From positions 124,001 to 188,000 of the forward strand of contig NZ_CP073588.1 in NCBI RefSeq assembly GCF_021560015.1: a stretch of DNA of 64,000 nucleotides, read 5' to 3'. The notes under the pieces are model-generated. The model made no database searches. It was not told the origin of the DNA and saw nothing but the letters and a program-made list of their open reading frames with translations. Origin of the DNA: Shewanella vesiculosa (GTDB lineage: Bacteria; Pseudomonadota; Gammaproteobacteria; Enterobacterales; Shewanellaceae). The translations under genes were made by a program, and so were the position numbers. This document shows, one piece after another, positions 1-8,845 of this stretch. Each line of letters opens with the position of its first letter. The first letter of the stretch is position 1.

Positions 1-600
1 AGATGTCGAGCTGGCCTTGGGGCCACTTAAGTCTATTTCCACATAAGCTGAGCCGAGTATATGTCCTGCTGGCTTAAATTTAAGTTTGGCTTTGGCGTAC
101 CTTAGTGTGTTTTCTAATGTATTTATCCCCGCCGTTGTTGGCGTCAATCTTGACGATGATGATTCTCCAAGGTTGATTGGCAGTGTTATCCACTGACCGT
201 AATCTACTGCAACAAGCAGTTTGTTGAGTCTATTAATACAAGCTTGTATAAGTGTGGTATCGCGAGTGACACCGACTTTTAAAGCATCCTCTATGACCAA
301 AGGTAATAATGCTGCTGTTGCCGTTGTGGCATAAATCGGTTGGTTAAAGCCTGCTGCGAGTAAATAAGGAATACGCCCGACGTGGTCGATATGGCAATGA
401 GTAATAATCAGCGCTTTGATATTGTTGATATCGAAAGTGATTTGTAGCTGTTCCGCTGAACTTTGCCCGGCGGTTTCTGCCCCTTGAAATAAACCACAAT
501 CGATAAGATAGCTGCTGATATGCTTGCTGTGGTGATTCACATCCAGTTGGTGACATGATCCTGTTACGCCGTTTACCGCTCCGTGGTGAATGATCTGCAT
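1..600 (-). CDS. MBL-fold beta-CASP-type RNA metallo-hydrolase, 5' part only
   Basis: The reading frame opens at the ATG complementary to 598-600 and runs open off the left edge of the window, so only about 200 N-terminal residues are visible. It carries the zinc-binding motif HCHIDHVGRIP (the HxHxDHxGR signature of metallo-beta-lactamase folds) and a later AGHILGSAYVEID stretch typical of the beta-CASP nuclease group related to CPSF73 and RNase J. These families are zinc-dependent RNA-processing hydrolases; the substrate of this member cannot be read from the fragment. The second metal-binding half and the RNA-specificity domain lie outside the window. Confidence 0.8.
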   Translation of the reverse strand, partial: MQIIHHGAVNGVTGSCHQLDVNHHSKHISSYLIDCGLFQGAETAGQSSAEQLQITFDINNIKALIITHCHIDHVGRIPYLLAAGFNQPIYATTATAALLPLVIEDALKVGVTRDTTLIQACINRLNKLLVAVDYGQWITLPINLGESSSSRLTPTTAGINTLENTLRYAKAKLKFKPAGHILGSAYVEIDLSGPKASSTS

Positions 601-901
601 GTTAGTCCTTTAATGCTAAGTGAGACATTATTAACTTAGCAGCCGACCCACTATTTTGCTAGCTGCAGGTTGTCTATGAAGCGAGTACCTTAGGCGACGA
701 CAAGCTCAGTCCACTTTCTTATTGGCAGTAATGCTGGCCTTAGACGCTAGGGCTACTGACTGTTTAGATGTTAGGTCTTTTGTCTGCTTAGATGCTAGAT
801 AGCGGGTGACAAAACTAGATGCATTTATTAGCCATTTTTGTCACACTGTGGCAAATAAAAATACTAACAATTAACAATGGAAACGATAACAAGGACTCTT
901 C
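601..901. other. Intergenic region between divergent genes
   Basis: This region separates the minus-strand beta-CASP gene from the plus-strand S9 peptidase. It includes repeated short words such as TAGATG and GCTAGAT around 765-800, which loosely resemble the repeat family at 9937-10030. A near-palindrome TTGTCACA-C-TGTGGCAA lies at 838-854, about 48 bases before the peptidase start, and could be an operator. No gene or RNA is recognised. Confidence 0.4.
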
Positions 902-3382
902 ATGAAAGCTTTTACTCTGGTATTAACCAGTTTAGCCATTGCTCTATCTGGCATGGCTCACGGGGCAGATATAGATGCCAAATACATTCAACGCTTAGGC
1001 CCAGTTAATCAACCGTCGGCAACGCCATTATCAAAAAGTGCTCATGCAGATGCGCTGCGAGCTAACCTAGTCGCTAACTTAGTTGCTAAGTCTGGACAAA
1101 CCCAGGCAAAAACGGTTCAAGTATTTAATCAACAACTCACTTGGCAAGCAGCCTCTGCAAAGATTGAAGGAGAAGGTTGGTTAGCCTATAAGTTGCCGTT
1201 ATCGACTCAGCGATTTACCCAAGGTACGTTAACTGTTAAAGGGCTTGAAAATCCGCAAGTGTATTTGAATGGGCAGTTGCTTAAATCTGCTGATAAAGTC
1301 GAACTTGAGCTGGCTAATGCTGACTATCAGTTGCTGGTGTTGGCTGATGGCCAAACGCAAGATGCGCCATTTAGCCTTGATTGGCAGGGTAAAAGTGAGG
1401 TTGATACCCTCGACTTTTCGGCCCAGAAATCACAGAGGGTGTCTGCGCAGCAATTGTTCGACTCAAAAGTTATCAGTGGCTTAACCTTATCCCCAAATGG
1501 TAAGTACCTACTGCAATCGACCATTGAATATCAAGCTAGCAAGGGGGACTCGGCTATTCAAGTGACCGAGTTACGCAAATTATCGGACAACAGTGTGATG
1601 TATCGCTGGCAAGATAATCGCCCAAGCAGCGCAGTGTGGTCGAATGACAGTAAACAGTTAGCCTTTGTGGCCAATAAACAAATTCAATTACTCAATGTGG
1701 CAGATTTAACCATTAATGTTGCCGCCACTGATATTGATAATGTGTCGGGTTTGCAGTGGTACGCTGACAGCCTGTTATTTAGTTGGCAAAAACCGTTTAA
1801 GGCCGATGAAAAAGCGACCTCAAAACGCTTTCGTGCATTAGAAGATCGCTGGAGTTATTGGCGTAATAATAGCCAAATATATCAATTAGATGTTGCTTCC
1901 GGTTTTATTCGCCAGTTAACAGATAACCCAATCAGCACGGACTTTGTTGACAGTAATCTTGATAAGAATACTGTGCTACTGACGCGATCTCCGGTTGATT
2001 ATTCTGAGCATGCGCATTCATTAACCCAACTGATAGAGTTGAGCTTAAATGACTTAACAGAAACTGTGATAGGTGAATACCGAAGCTTTAACGGTGCCTT
2101 ATATGCCGATGATGGTATGTATATCACTGCTGGGCCGCGTTTTATGGACGGCACAGGAATACAAGATCCCAGCATTGAAGTGAATGATTATGATGGGCAA
2201 TTATATTGGCGTGATGCTAACGGTAATGTCAGTGCGTTAAGTAAAGACTTTGATCCTGCGATTGGCAGTATAACTAAGCTTGAAAATGATGATCTGATAT
2301 TGACGGTAACCGAAGGCGATCGCGCACCTCTGTATCTATTTGATAAAAGTAACCGCCGTTTTACTAAAATAGATAGCGGCGTGGATATGGTCGACAGCTT
2401 TAGTGTCGCCATTGATCATTCAAGCCCAACCATAGTTGTTGCAGGCACGTCTGCTACCGTGCCACAAAAAGCCTATAAAATGACCTTGAACTCAAGTCGC
2501 AAACAGATGTTGTTTGATAGTCAACAGCTAAACTATGCCAATACCCGTTTGGGCGAGATTGAAGATTTTGATTTCACTAATCAGCATGGTCACAATATTG
2601 ATGGTCGAGTGTATTTACCCGCAGACTTTGATGCCAGTAAAAAATACCCTGCATTAGTGTATTACTATGGCGGGACTTCTCCGGTTGGTCGCCACTTTAC
2701 TGGGCGTTGGCCATTTAATTTATGGGCGGCCGAAGGGTATGTGGTGTATGTGCTGCAACCTAATGGGGCCACCGGTTATGGTCAAGCATTCAGCGGCCGT
2801 CATGTGAATGCATGGGGCAAATACAGCGCAGATGACATTATTGAAGGCACTAAAGCGTTTTTAAAGGCGCATAGCTATGTCGACCCTAAACGAGTAGGGA
2901 ATATGGGCGCATCGTATGGCGGCTTTATGACTCTATATTTAGCCACCAAAACGGATATTTTTGCCGCGTCAATGTCGCATGCTGGGATCAGTAATTTATC
3001 ATCTTATTGGGGACATGGCTGGTGGGGTTATGGTTATTCTGGTGTTGCCAGCCGTGGCAGTTTTCCGTGGAATAACCCTGAGCTCTACGTTGAGCACAGT
3101 CCGTTATATCATGCCGACAAGATCACCACGCCGCTATTGCTGATCCATGGCAATGCCGATACTAACGTGCCAGTGGGTGAAAGCCATTATATGTACACTG
3201 CACTTAAACTATTAGGCAAAGAAGTTGAATTAGTTGAGTTTAATGGCCAAGACCATCACATCAATACGCGCCAAGCACGTTTTGACTGGTGGAACACTAC
3301 GATGGCCTGGTTTGACTTAAAGCTAAAAGATGAGCCTGAGTGGTGGAATAGTCTTTACCCTGAGACAAAAGAGCAACAGTAA
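902..3382 (+). CDS. Secreted S9-family prolyl oligopeptidase / dipeptidyl peptidase
   Basis: An 826-residue protein with an N-terminal signal peptide (basic MK, hydrophobic core, likely cleavage after AHGA), so it is exported. The middle is a beta-propeller-like region, as in dipeptidyl peptidase IV, and the last 250 residues are an alpha/beta-hydrolase catalytic domain. The nucleophile elbow is GASYGG near residue 671; the acid is in HGNADTNVP and the catalytic histidine in GQDHHIN. The S9 family cleaves short peptides, often after proline; the exact specificity is not visible. AAGGA lies 6 bases before the ATG. A strong terminator follows directly, so the gene appears to be transcribed alone. 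Confidence 0.9.
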   Translation: MKAFTLVLTSLAIALSGMAHGADIDAKYIQRLGPVNQPSATPLSKSAHADALRANLVANLVAKSGQTQAKTVQVFNQQLTWQAASAKIEGEGWLAYKLPLSTQRFTQGTLTVKGLENPQVYLNGQLLKSADKVELELANADYQLLVLADGQTQDAPFSLDWQGKSEVDTLDFSAQKSQRVSAQQLFDSKVISGLTLSPNGKYLLQSTIEYQASKGDSAIQVTELRKLSDNSVMYRWQDNRPSSAVWSNDSKQLAFVANKQIQLLNVADLTINVAATDIDNVSGLQWYADSLLFSWQKPFKADEKATSKRFRALEDRWSYWRNNSQIYQLDVASGFIRQLTDNPISTDFVDSNLDKNTVLLTRSPVDYSEHAHSLTQLIELSLNDLTETVIGEYRSFNGALYADDGMYITAGPRFMDGTGIQDPSIEVNDYDGQLYWRDANGNVSALSKDFDPAIGSITKLENDDLILTVTEGDRAPLYLFDKSNRRFTKIDSGVDMVDSFSVAIDHSSPTIVVAGTSATVPQKAYKMTLNSSRKQMLFDSQQLNYANTRLGEIEDFDFTNQHGHNIDGRVYLPADFDASKKYPALVYYYGGTSPVGRHFTGRWPFNLWAAEGYVVYVLQPNGATGYGQAFSGRHVNAWGKYSADDIIEGTKAFLKAHSYVDPKRVGNMGASYGGFMTLYLATKTDIFAASMSHAGISNLSSYWGHGWWGYGYSGVASRGSFPWNNPELYVEHSPLYHADKITTPLLLIHGNADTNVPVGESHYMYTALKLLGKEVELVEFNGQDHHINTRQARFDWWNTTMAWFDLKLKDEPEWWNSLYPETKEQQ

Positions 3383-3386
3383 AAGT

Positions 3387-3416
3387 AAAATAGCCTCGCA
3401 TTGCGGGGCTATTTTT
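3387..3416 (+). terminator. Rho-independent terminator after the S9 peptidase
   Basis: Inverted repeat AATAGCC/GGCTATT with a CGCA/TGCG inner stem followed by a T-run, only a few bases after the stop codon at 3382. Confidence 0.85.
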
Positions 3417-3533
3417 ATCTAATTTGTCGAGAACGCCTTGTGATCAGAGTGAAGCGAAGTCGCGGGTTTCACTGCGCGAGTAAGATATTCAGATTGATAC
3501 CAGTCACACCCTAAATGCTATATTGCTATCATG

Positions 3534-4580
3534 TCACGGATGGACTCTATTTCTTCCTAGCGTTTTCGCTTGATAAAGGCACTTATCAGCATTATTGATC
3601 AGTTCATCGATAGTTTCATCTTCAGTGAGCTGAGATATGCCGATACTGATGGTCACCTGGATTTGATGTTTGAGAAAGTGGGTGGTGTGGTTTTGCACAC
3701 TGAGGCGAATTTTTTCAGCAATAATACCTGCTTGCTCTGCCGATGTTTGTGGCAATATCACCAGAAACTCTTCACCGCCCCAACGGGCGACGCAGTCCTG
3801 ATGCCTGACATTATCAGTAAATACTTTGGCCAATTCCATTAGCACCATATCACCTGCGTTATGGCCGTATTTGTCGTTGACGCTTTTAAAATGGTCGAGA
3901 TCGCACAGCAGTACTGAGAGCGGTTCATGATTACGATCAATACGTGACTTTTCTTGCTGTAATACCGCAGATGCATTGCGTCTGTTAGCGAGTTTTGTCA
4001 GCGGGTCGCTCATGGCTAATTGTTGGTATTTGGTGCTTAATTCGAGCACATTGCGGTAAAACTGCATGCTTGAATATTCGTATAATGCAGATAAAAATGT
4101 CATGGTTAGAAATGACAGTATCAGGCGAAGTTTAAATTCTGGAGTATAAGCTGTATGTTCAACAAGATGCTGCGGTAAAAACATGATGATGCAAATGATA
4201 CCGAGAAATATAGCCAGGTTAATTAAGCCTAAACGAAAGCCTAAAACATAAACCGAAACCGGTGCAACGATGAAAATCCATAAGGGACCCGTCTGTGCGA
4301 CACCGCCACTAAAGACTAAGTAGAACATTAATAAATACAGTGAGTAAATAATGATAATCGCACTGACTTTAACATTGAATTTTTTTAACGAAAAAAAGGC
4401 AATTAGGTAGATGGTGCAGGCAACAAGGAGGATGACGGCTAAGGTGTTGTTGTTAGTCAATAAGCTGAGCAAGCCCATACAGCCTGTGATAGAGGCACCC
4501 ACCAATGAAAATAACTTAAGCACCCTAGCTTGCTGCAGGTTGTCGTTGCTTTTACCTTGATTTTTGATGGTTGCAAGCAA
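3534..4580 (-). CDS. Membrane diguanylate cyclase (GGDEF, GGEEF motif)
   Basis: A 348-residue protein. The first 180 residues hold about six hydrophobic segments, an integral-membrane sensor of unidentified type. The C-terminal GGDEF domain (about 190-345) has DPLTKLANRR, the metal-site DLDHFKSVND and the active-site signature GGEEF near 266-270, so it should make c-di-GMP from two GTP. An RxxD inhibitory site (RHQD) sits five residues before GGEEF, so product inhibition is expected. The start is a TTG codon; AAGGA eight bases upstream supports it, and the next methionine lies well inside the first membrane segment. The gene stands alone, convergent with the upstream peptidase. Confidence 0.9.
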   Translation of the reverse strand: MLATIKNQGKSNDNLQQARVLKLFSLVGASITGCMGLLSLLTNNNTLAVILLVACTIYLIAFFSLKKFNVKVSAIIIIYSLYLLMFYLVFSGGVAQTGPLWIFIVAPVSVYVLGFRLGLINLAIFLGIICIIMFLPQHLVEHTAYTPEFKLRLILSFLTMTFLSALYEYSSMQFYRNVLELSTKYQQLAMSDPLTKLANRRNASAVLQQEKSRIDRNHEPLSVLLCDLDHFKSVNDKYGHNAGDMVLMELAKVFTDNVRHQDCVARWGGEEFLVILPQTSAEQAGIIAEKIRLSVQNHTTHFLKHQIQVTISIGISQLTEDETIDELINNADKCLYQAKTLGRNRVHP

Positions 4581-4910
4581 TTGTTAATCCTTAATCTCAT
4601 TGAACTATCTGCTCAATCGCAAGCCGTTTTTTGGGTGCTGAAAGAGTACAAGGTTGTGAGCAATGGGTACGCATTTGGGCTGCGCTAACGGGTTATTTAT
4701 CTTAAGACACCTTGTAAGTAAAGTGTACCTCAATTGTTAATTAAGGTGTATTTTATTGTGTGGTCATACGGATAAAAACATGATTATTAACTAGGTTTCC
4801 TCTAATATCATGCTGATTGAATATTCTCTTCAGCCATTCTTTGTCATTATTACTTGCGGTAATATTTCAATTACAACATATGAGAAAACCTTTTAGTGAG
4901 GGACAACTAA
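4581..4910. other. Divergent promoter region, no gene seen
   Basis: A 330-base AT-rich gap between the minus-strand diguanylate cyclase and the plus-strand FIST gene. It must carry promoters for both. No convincing ORF, RNA or hairpin was found. Confidence 0.5.
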
Positions 4911-6041
4911 ATGCACACTTTTCAAACGGTATATCAAGATAGTCACTGGGTTACTCCCTTGCCGCAACATGCTGACATCAATCTGGTGTTGGCCTTTGGT
5001 TCGCCTGAGCTCATGTTAGACAATAAGCTTAATGATGAGCTATCAAGCGCTTTCCCAAATGCACAGATAGTCGGCTGCAGCACTAGTGGTGAAATCCAAG
5101 ATGATTGTCTGTACGACAACAGTATATGTGTTACTGCGATTGATTTTGAGCACACCCAAGTGCACGTCGTCAGCCATTCGATAAATCAATTTGAGCATTG
5201 CGCTGAATTAGCAAAGCAGTTGGTAAGCCAATTACCTCTTGAAGGACTCAAACATGTTTTAGTTATTTCTGATGGTCATTTAGTGAATGGTTCTGAACTG
5301 GTTGATGGTTTACAGCAATACTTGCCTCAAGGCGTCATGGCAACGGGTGGCTTAGCTGGCGATGGTGAGCGTTTTAGCCAAACCACGGTATGGCACAATA
5401 AACGCATAGAAAGTGGCCTGATTGTGCTGGTTGGACTGTATGGTGAACGGTTATCTGTTGGTTGTGGCAGTTTAGGCGGATGGCGTCCATTTGGGCCTAA
5501 GCGCCTGATCACTAAATCGACAAATAATGTACTTTATGAACTTGATGGTCGACCAGCATTAGATTTGTATAAAGAATTTTTAGGTGAGTTTGCCAGTGAT
5601 TTACCTGCATCTGCTTTGTTATACCCGTTGGCGTTACAACAACAGGGTGAGCAAGAACATGTAGTTCGGACCATATTATCAATTGATGAATTACAAAAAA
5701 GTATGTTGTTCGCTGGTAACATGCCCGAAGGTGCAACCTGCCAGTTAATGCATTCTAATTATGAGGACTTACTCGATGGTGCTCAACTTGCGGCAGATCA
5801 AGCTGGAGCGTGTTTTAAAGGAACGCCGCCAGAATTAGCCATATTAATCAGTTGTGTCGGTCGCAGATTAGTTTTAGGACAGCATGTTGAAGAGGAATTA
5901 GAAATTATTAAAGAAGGCTTACCAGCAAAATGCGCTATTTCAGGCTTTTACTCGTATGGTGAAATATCGCCTATTCAATCTATTGGTCGGTGTGGTTTAC
6001 ATAATCAGACCATGGCTGTGACGTTACTTTCTGAGAAATAG
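4911..6041 (+). CDS. FIST-domain sensory protein
   Basis: A 376-residue soluble protein with no signal peptide or membrane segment. It matches the FIST_N/FIST_C architecture: an N-terminal half with SPELMLDN and IVGCSTSGEI motifs, and a C-terminal half ending in CAISGFYSYGEISPI, a hallmark of FIST_C. FIST proteins bind small ligands and some (NosP) bind haem and sense nitric oxide; which ligand this one binds is unknown. The stop codon overlaps the first possible start of the GGDEF-EAL gene by one base, which implies translational coupling and that this protein is its input module. GAGGGA precedes the ATG. Confidence 0.9.
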   Translation: MHTFQTVYQDSHWVTPLPQHADINLVLAFGSPELMLDNKLNDELSSAFPNAQIVGCSTSGEIQDDCLYDNSICVTAIDFEHTQVHVVSHSINQFEHCAELAKQLVSQLPLEGLKHVLVISDGHLVNGSELVDGLQQYLPQGVMATGGLAGDGERFSQTTVWHNKRIESGLIVLVGLYGERLSVGCGSLGGWRPFGPKRLITKSTNNVLYELDGRPALDLYKEFLGEFASDLPASALLYPLALQQQGEQEHVVRTILSIDELQKSMLFAGNMPEGATCQLMHSNYEDLLDGAQLAADQAGACFKGTPPELAILISCVGRRLVLGQHVEEELEIIKEGLPAKCAISGFYSYGEISPIQSIGRCGLHNQTMAVTLLSEK

Positions 6042-7951
6042 TGATATTAACCATGCATAAACTGCTATTACGCCAGCTTAAGCGTAACCCAAGAGACGAG
6101 TTATTTATTTCAGAAAATGATGCTCTTTTGAATTCAATATCCGATGCTTATACGCAACATGATCAAAGCGTAAAAATGTTAGAGCGTTCTTTATATCTTA
6201 TTTCCAATGAGTTAAACGATCGTAACCAAACCTTAAAAGACCAGCTAGCCATGATGAAACAGGTTCAAGACAAGCTTGAACATTCTATTGGTTTATTAAA
6301 TGCAACCGTTAATTCCACTGGTGAAATTTTATTTGTCTATGGATTAAATGGCGAGCTGATGTCATTTAATACTATGGGGCAGGATTTTATTGACGAACTC
6401 GGTTTTACATTAGATTCACATTGGGAGGACCTTCTTGGCATTTTCAAAGATAAAAATCATATGTTGTCGATTATTGATAATCTCAACCGAGACCCATTTC
6501 AATACTTAAGTGGCACCATTGAGTTGCTCGATAAACGCTTCTTTGACTTTAGGTCTCTCCCACAAATTCAAGACGATAAAATTTATGGTCGAGTGTGGTG
6601 TTTTCGCGATGTGACAACGCAAAAGCAGTATGAGGCGACAATTGAATATCATGCTTTTCATGATTCGCTTACCGGGTTACCAAATCGTGCGTTGTTATTG
6701 GACAGAATTAGTCATTCGATTGCCACCAGTAAAAGAGAACATAAAAAGCTTGCGGTATTATTTTTAGATTTAGATGACTTTAAAAAGATTAATGATACAG
6801 AAGGTCATGACGCTGGTGATTTATTGTTGAAAGAAGTGGTAAGACGACTGCAAACACGCTTGCGTGAATTTGATACTTTATCCCGCCAAGGCGGTGATGA
6901 GTTTATTATTGTATTAGAACAAATCGAGTCAGAAATGACCATAAAACAGGTCTGCCAAGACTTGTTAGCACTGATTAAACAGCCTTTTACTATCGGTTCG
7001 CGTCAGTTCGTTGTGACATCGAGTATCGGTATATCACTGTTTCCTAATGATGATGACAATGCTAATGCGCTGATCCGCAAGGCGGATTTAGCCATGTATG
7101 AGTCAAAGTCATTAGGTAAAAATAGCTTCCATTTTTACAGTCAGGCGCTTGAGAAAGAGGCCTTAACTCAACTTGCTATTGAGCAAGAGCTGCGTAATGC
7201 CATTGAAGATAATGCCCTGTATTTAGTGTATCAACCTAAAGTTGATTTACGCACAATGAAGATTGTCAGCGTTGAGGCACTATGCCGCTGGACGCAGCAA
7301 GATGGCACTGTTGTAACACCCGATGTGTTTATTACAATCGCAGAGCAAACAGGGTTAATTATTGATATTGGTTGTGTGGTGATTTCTAAAGCCTGTTTAC
7401 AGTTAGCAACCTGGCGAGATGCAGGTATCACTGAGTTAGCTATTTCCATTAATTTAAGCTGTATTGAGTTTCAAAATGAAGCGCTCATTGCACACCTCAT
7501 TGATTGCTTAAATCATCATCAATTAGAAGGTAAATATCTGATTATTGAATTAACGGAATCGATTTTTATGGAAGATAAATTCAATGTCAAAGACATTATG
7601 CTTAGGCTTAATCAGTATGGCATTACTTTCGCGCTTGATGATTTCGGTAAAGGTTATTCATCATTTAGTTACCTACAGTTTTTACCGTTGCATTATCTGA
7701 AAATTGATAAAGCTTTTTTACAATACGTTGAGAGCAGCAGTTCATCGGCAGCCATTGCCAAGACCATTATCGATATTGGTCATAATCTTGGTTTAAAAGT
7801 TATCGCAGAAGGGGTAGAGGGCCAGTTTATGCTGGATTACATTAAGACCTATAAATGCGATTTAGCTCAGGGGTTTTATCTGTACAAGCCAATGTTGCCC
7901 GACGCTATAGCATCCATATATCTTGCCAATCATGCTTCTGTTGATGCTTAA
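6041..7951 (+). CDS. Cytoplasmic PAS-GGDEF-EAL c-di-GMP protein
   Basis: A 636-residue protein without membrane segments. It has an N-terminal helical/coiled-coil stretch (about 35-85), a PAS-like domain (about 90-195), a GGDEF domain with intact GGDEF near 284 and an RxxD inhibitory site (REFD) five residues before it, and an EAL domain with EALCRW near 411 plus the later DDFGKGYSS loop. Both catalytic signatures look intact, so it could both make and degrade c-di-GMP. Two starts are possible: GTG at 6041 overlapping the FIST stop, or ATG at 6053. Coupling to the FIST gene suggests it transduces that ligand signal. Confidence 0.9.
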   Translation: MILTMHKLLLRQLKRNPRDELFISENDALLNSISDAYTQHDQSVKMLERSLYLISNELNDRNQTLKDQLAMMKQVQDKLEHSIGLLNATVNSTGEILFVYGLNGELMSFNTMGQDFIDELGFTLDSHWEDLLGIFKDKNHMLSIIDNLNRDPFQYLSGTIELLDKRFFDFRSLPQIQDDKIYGRVWCFRDVTTQKQYEATIEYHAFHDSLTGLPNRALLLDRISHSIATSKREHKKLAVLFLDLDDFKKINDTEGHDAGDLLLKEVVRRLQTRLREFDTLSRQGGDEFIIVLEQIESEMTIKQVCQDLLALIKQPFTIGSRQFVVTSSIGISLFPNDDDNANALIRKADLAMYESKSLGKNSFHFYSQALEKEALTQLAIEQELRNAIEDNALYLVYQPKVDLRTMKIVSVEALCRWTQQDGTVVTPDVFITIAEQTGLIIDIGCVVISKACLQLATWRDAGITELAISINLSCIEFQNEALIAHLIDCLNHHQLEGKYLIIELTESIFMEDKFNVKDIMLRLNQYGITFALDDFGKGYSSFSYLQFLPLHYLKIDKAFLQYVESSSSSAAIAKTIIDIGHNLGLKVIAEGVEGQFMLDYIKTYKCDLAQGFYLYKPMLPDAIASIYLANHASVDA

Positions 7952-8071
7952 AAGTGACAGTAAGCTATGACGAATTAGGTTGATTACCTACACAATCTCA
8001 ACGCGCAACCACTGAGCACTTAAGCGTGGATGCTTTTGAGTTTATTTGCGGGTCATTTTCACTGCTTATTA

Positions 8072-8653
8072 TTAGCTGTTATCGTCTTCGGATAGCGTTG
8101 CTAACCAGGGCAGCAGGGCGTTAATAGTGTTGATTTGAGTTGTGGCAGATTCGGCTTGGTAACCATAAATACGAATGCCAAATATTACCGTCATTAACTG
8201 GGCCGCGTAGGCTTTTGCTTGTATCTGGGGATAATATTCACTGAGGTAATCAAGGTAAATATGTTCAATTTTAGTCAGTTGGGCGCTGGCAAATTGATAA
8301 AGTTGATTCCCTTGTGATGCCAGCTCTAGCTGGGTTTTTATCAAAAAGCAGCTGCAATAATCACATGACTTTGATTGTTCAATTAGAGTATTTAACATCT
8401 GCTTAATTGCGTTGTTTACGCTGCTGGCATTGGCCATCGATAAGTGTATCGCTTCAACGGAAAAGGTGGCATAACGCGCTAGCGCAGCTTGGAATAAACC
8501 TTCTTTACTCTCAAATTCATAATATAAGCTGCCGGGCTTTAATCCGGTGGCTTTGGTTATTTGCTGAATACTTGTTGCGGCATAGCCATTTTGCCAAAAC
8601 AAGGTAATCACCTTGTCTAATACGTCTTCTCTTGCAAAATTTTTCTTAGCCAT
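8072..8653 (-). CDS. TetR/AcrR-family transcriptional repressor
   Basis: About 193 residues starting MAKKNFARED; the ATG at 8653 is preferred over an upstream TTG at 8668 because GAGGAA lies eight bases before it. The N-terminal helix-turn-helix reads TSIQQITKATGLKPGSLYYEF, typical of TetR DNA-binding domains; the C-terminal two thirds is the ligand-binding helical domain, with a CDYCSC cysteine cluster near residue 100. It is transcribed divergently from the royal-jelly-family gene, and two matching palindromes lie between them, so it probably represses itself and that gene. The inducer is unknown. Confidence 0.9.
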   Translation of the reverse strand: MAKKNFAREDVLDKVITLFWQNGYAATSIQQITKATGLKPGSLYYEFESKEGLFQAALARYATFSVEAIHLSMANASSVNNAIKQMLNTLIEQSKSCDYCSCFLIKTQLELASQGNQLYQFASAQLTKIEHIYLDYLSEYYPQIQAKAYAAQLMTVIFGIRIYGYQAESATTQINTINALLPWLATLSEDDNS

Positions 8654-8695
8654 GACATCGTTCCTCAATCATTTCTTGGTTGATAATATCACTAC

Positions 8696-8711
8696 TTGAA
8701 TGGTTGTTCAA
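8696..8711. promoter_or_regulatory. Candidate TetR operator 1
   Basis: Perfect-arm palindrome TTGAA-N6-TTCAA (TTGAATGGTTGTTCAA) between the divergent tetR and 8846 genes. It is 43 bases before the repressor start. Confidence 0.5.
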
Positions 8712-8745
8712 AAACTGCTTGTGTCTTCAGTGGAAAATGTCTATC

Positions 8746-8761
8746 TTGAATGCCTGTTCAG
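8746..8761. promoter_or_regulatory. Candidate TetR operator 2
   Basis: TTGAATGCCTGTTCAG repeats the first site with the same TGAATGNNTGTTCA core, exactly 50 bases further on, so both sites would face the same side of the helix. Confidence 0.5.
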
Positions 8762-8845
8762 AAAAGAGTTTATGCAGATTATCTTGGCTAGCTTAAGTCC
8801 GTTACATGATGACGGTATCAATCTGCCCTTTAAGGAATCCTAATT

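Noticed and set aside
1269..1484. Plus-strand ORF inside the first S9 peptidase
   Set aside because: Out-of-frame overlap with a well-supported long gene; no ribosome site.
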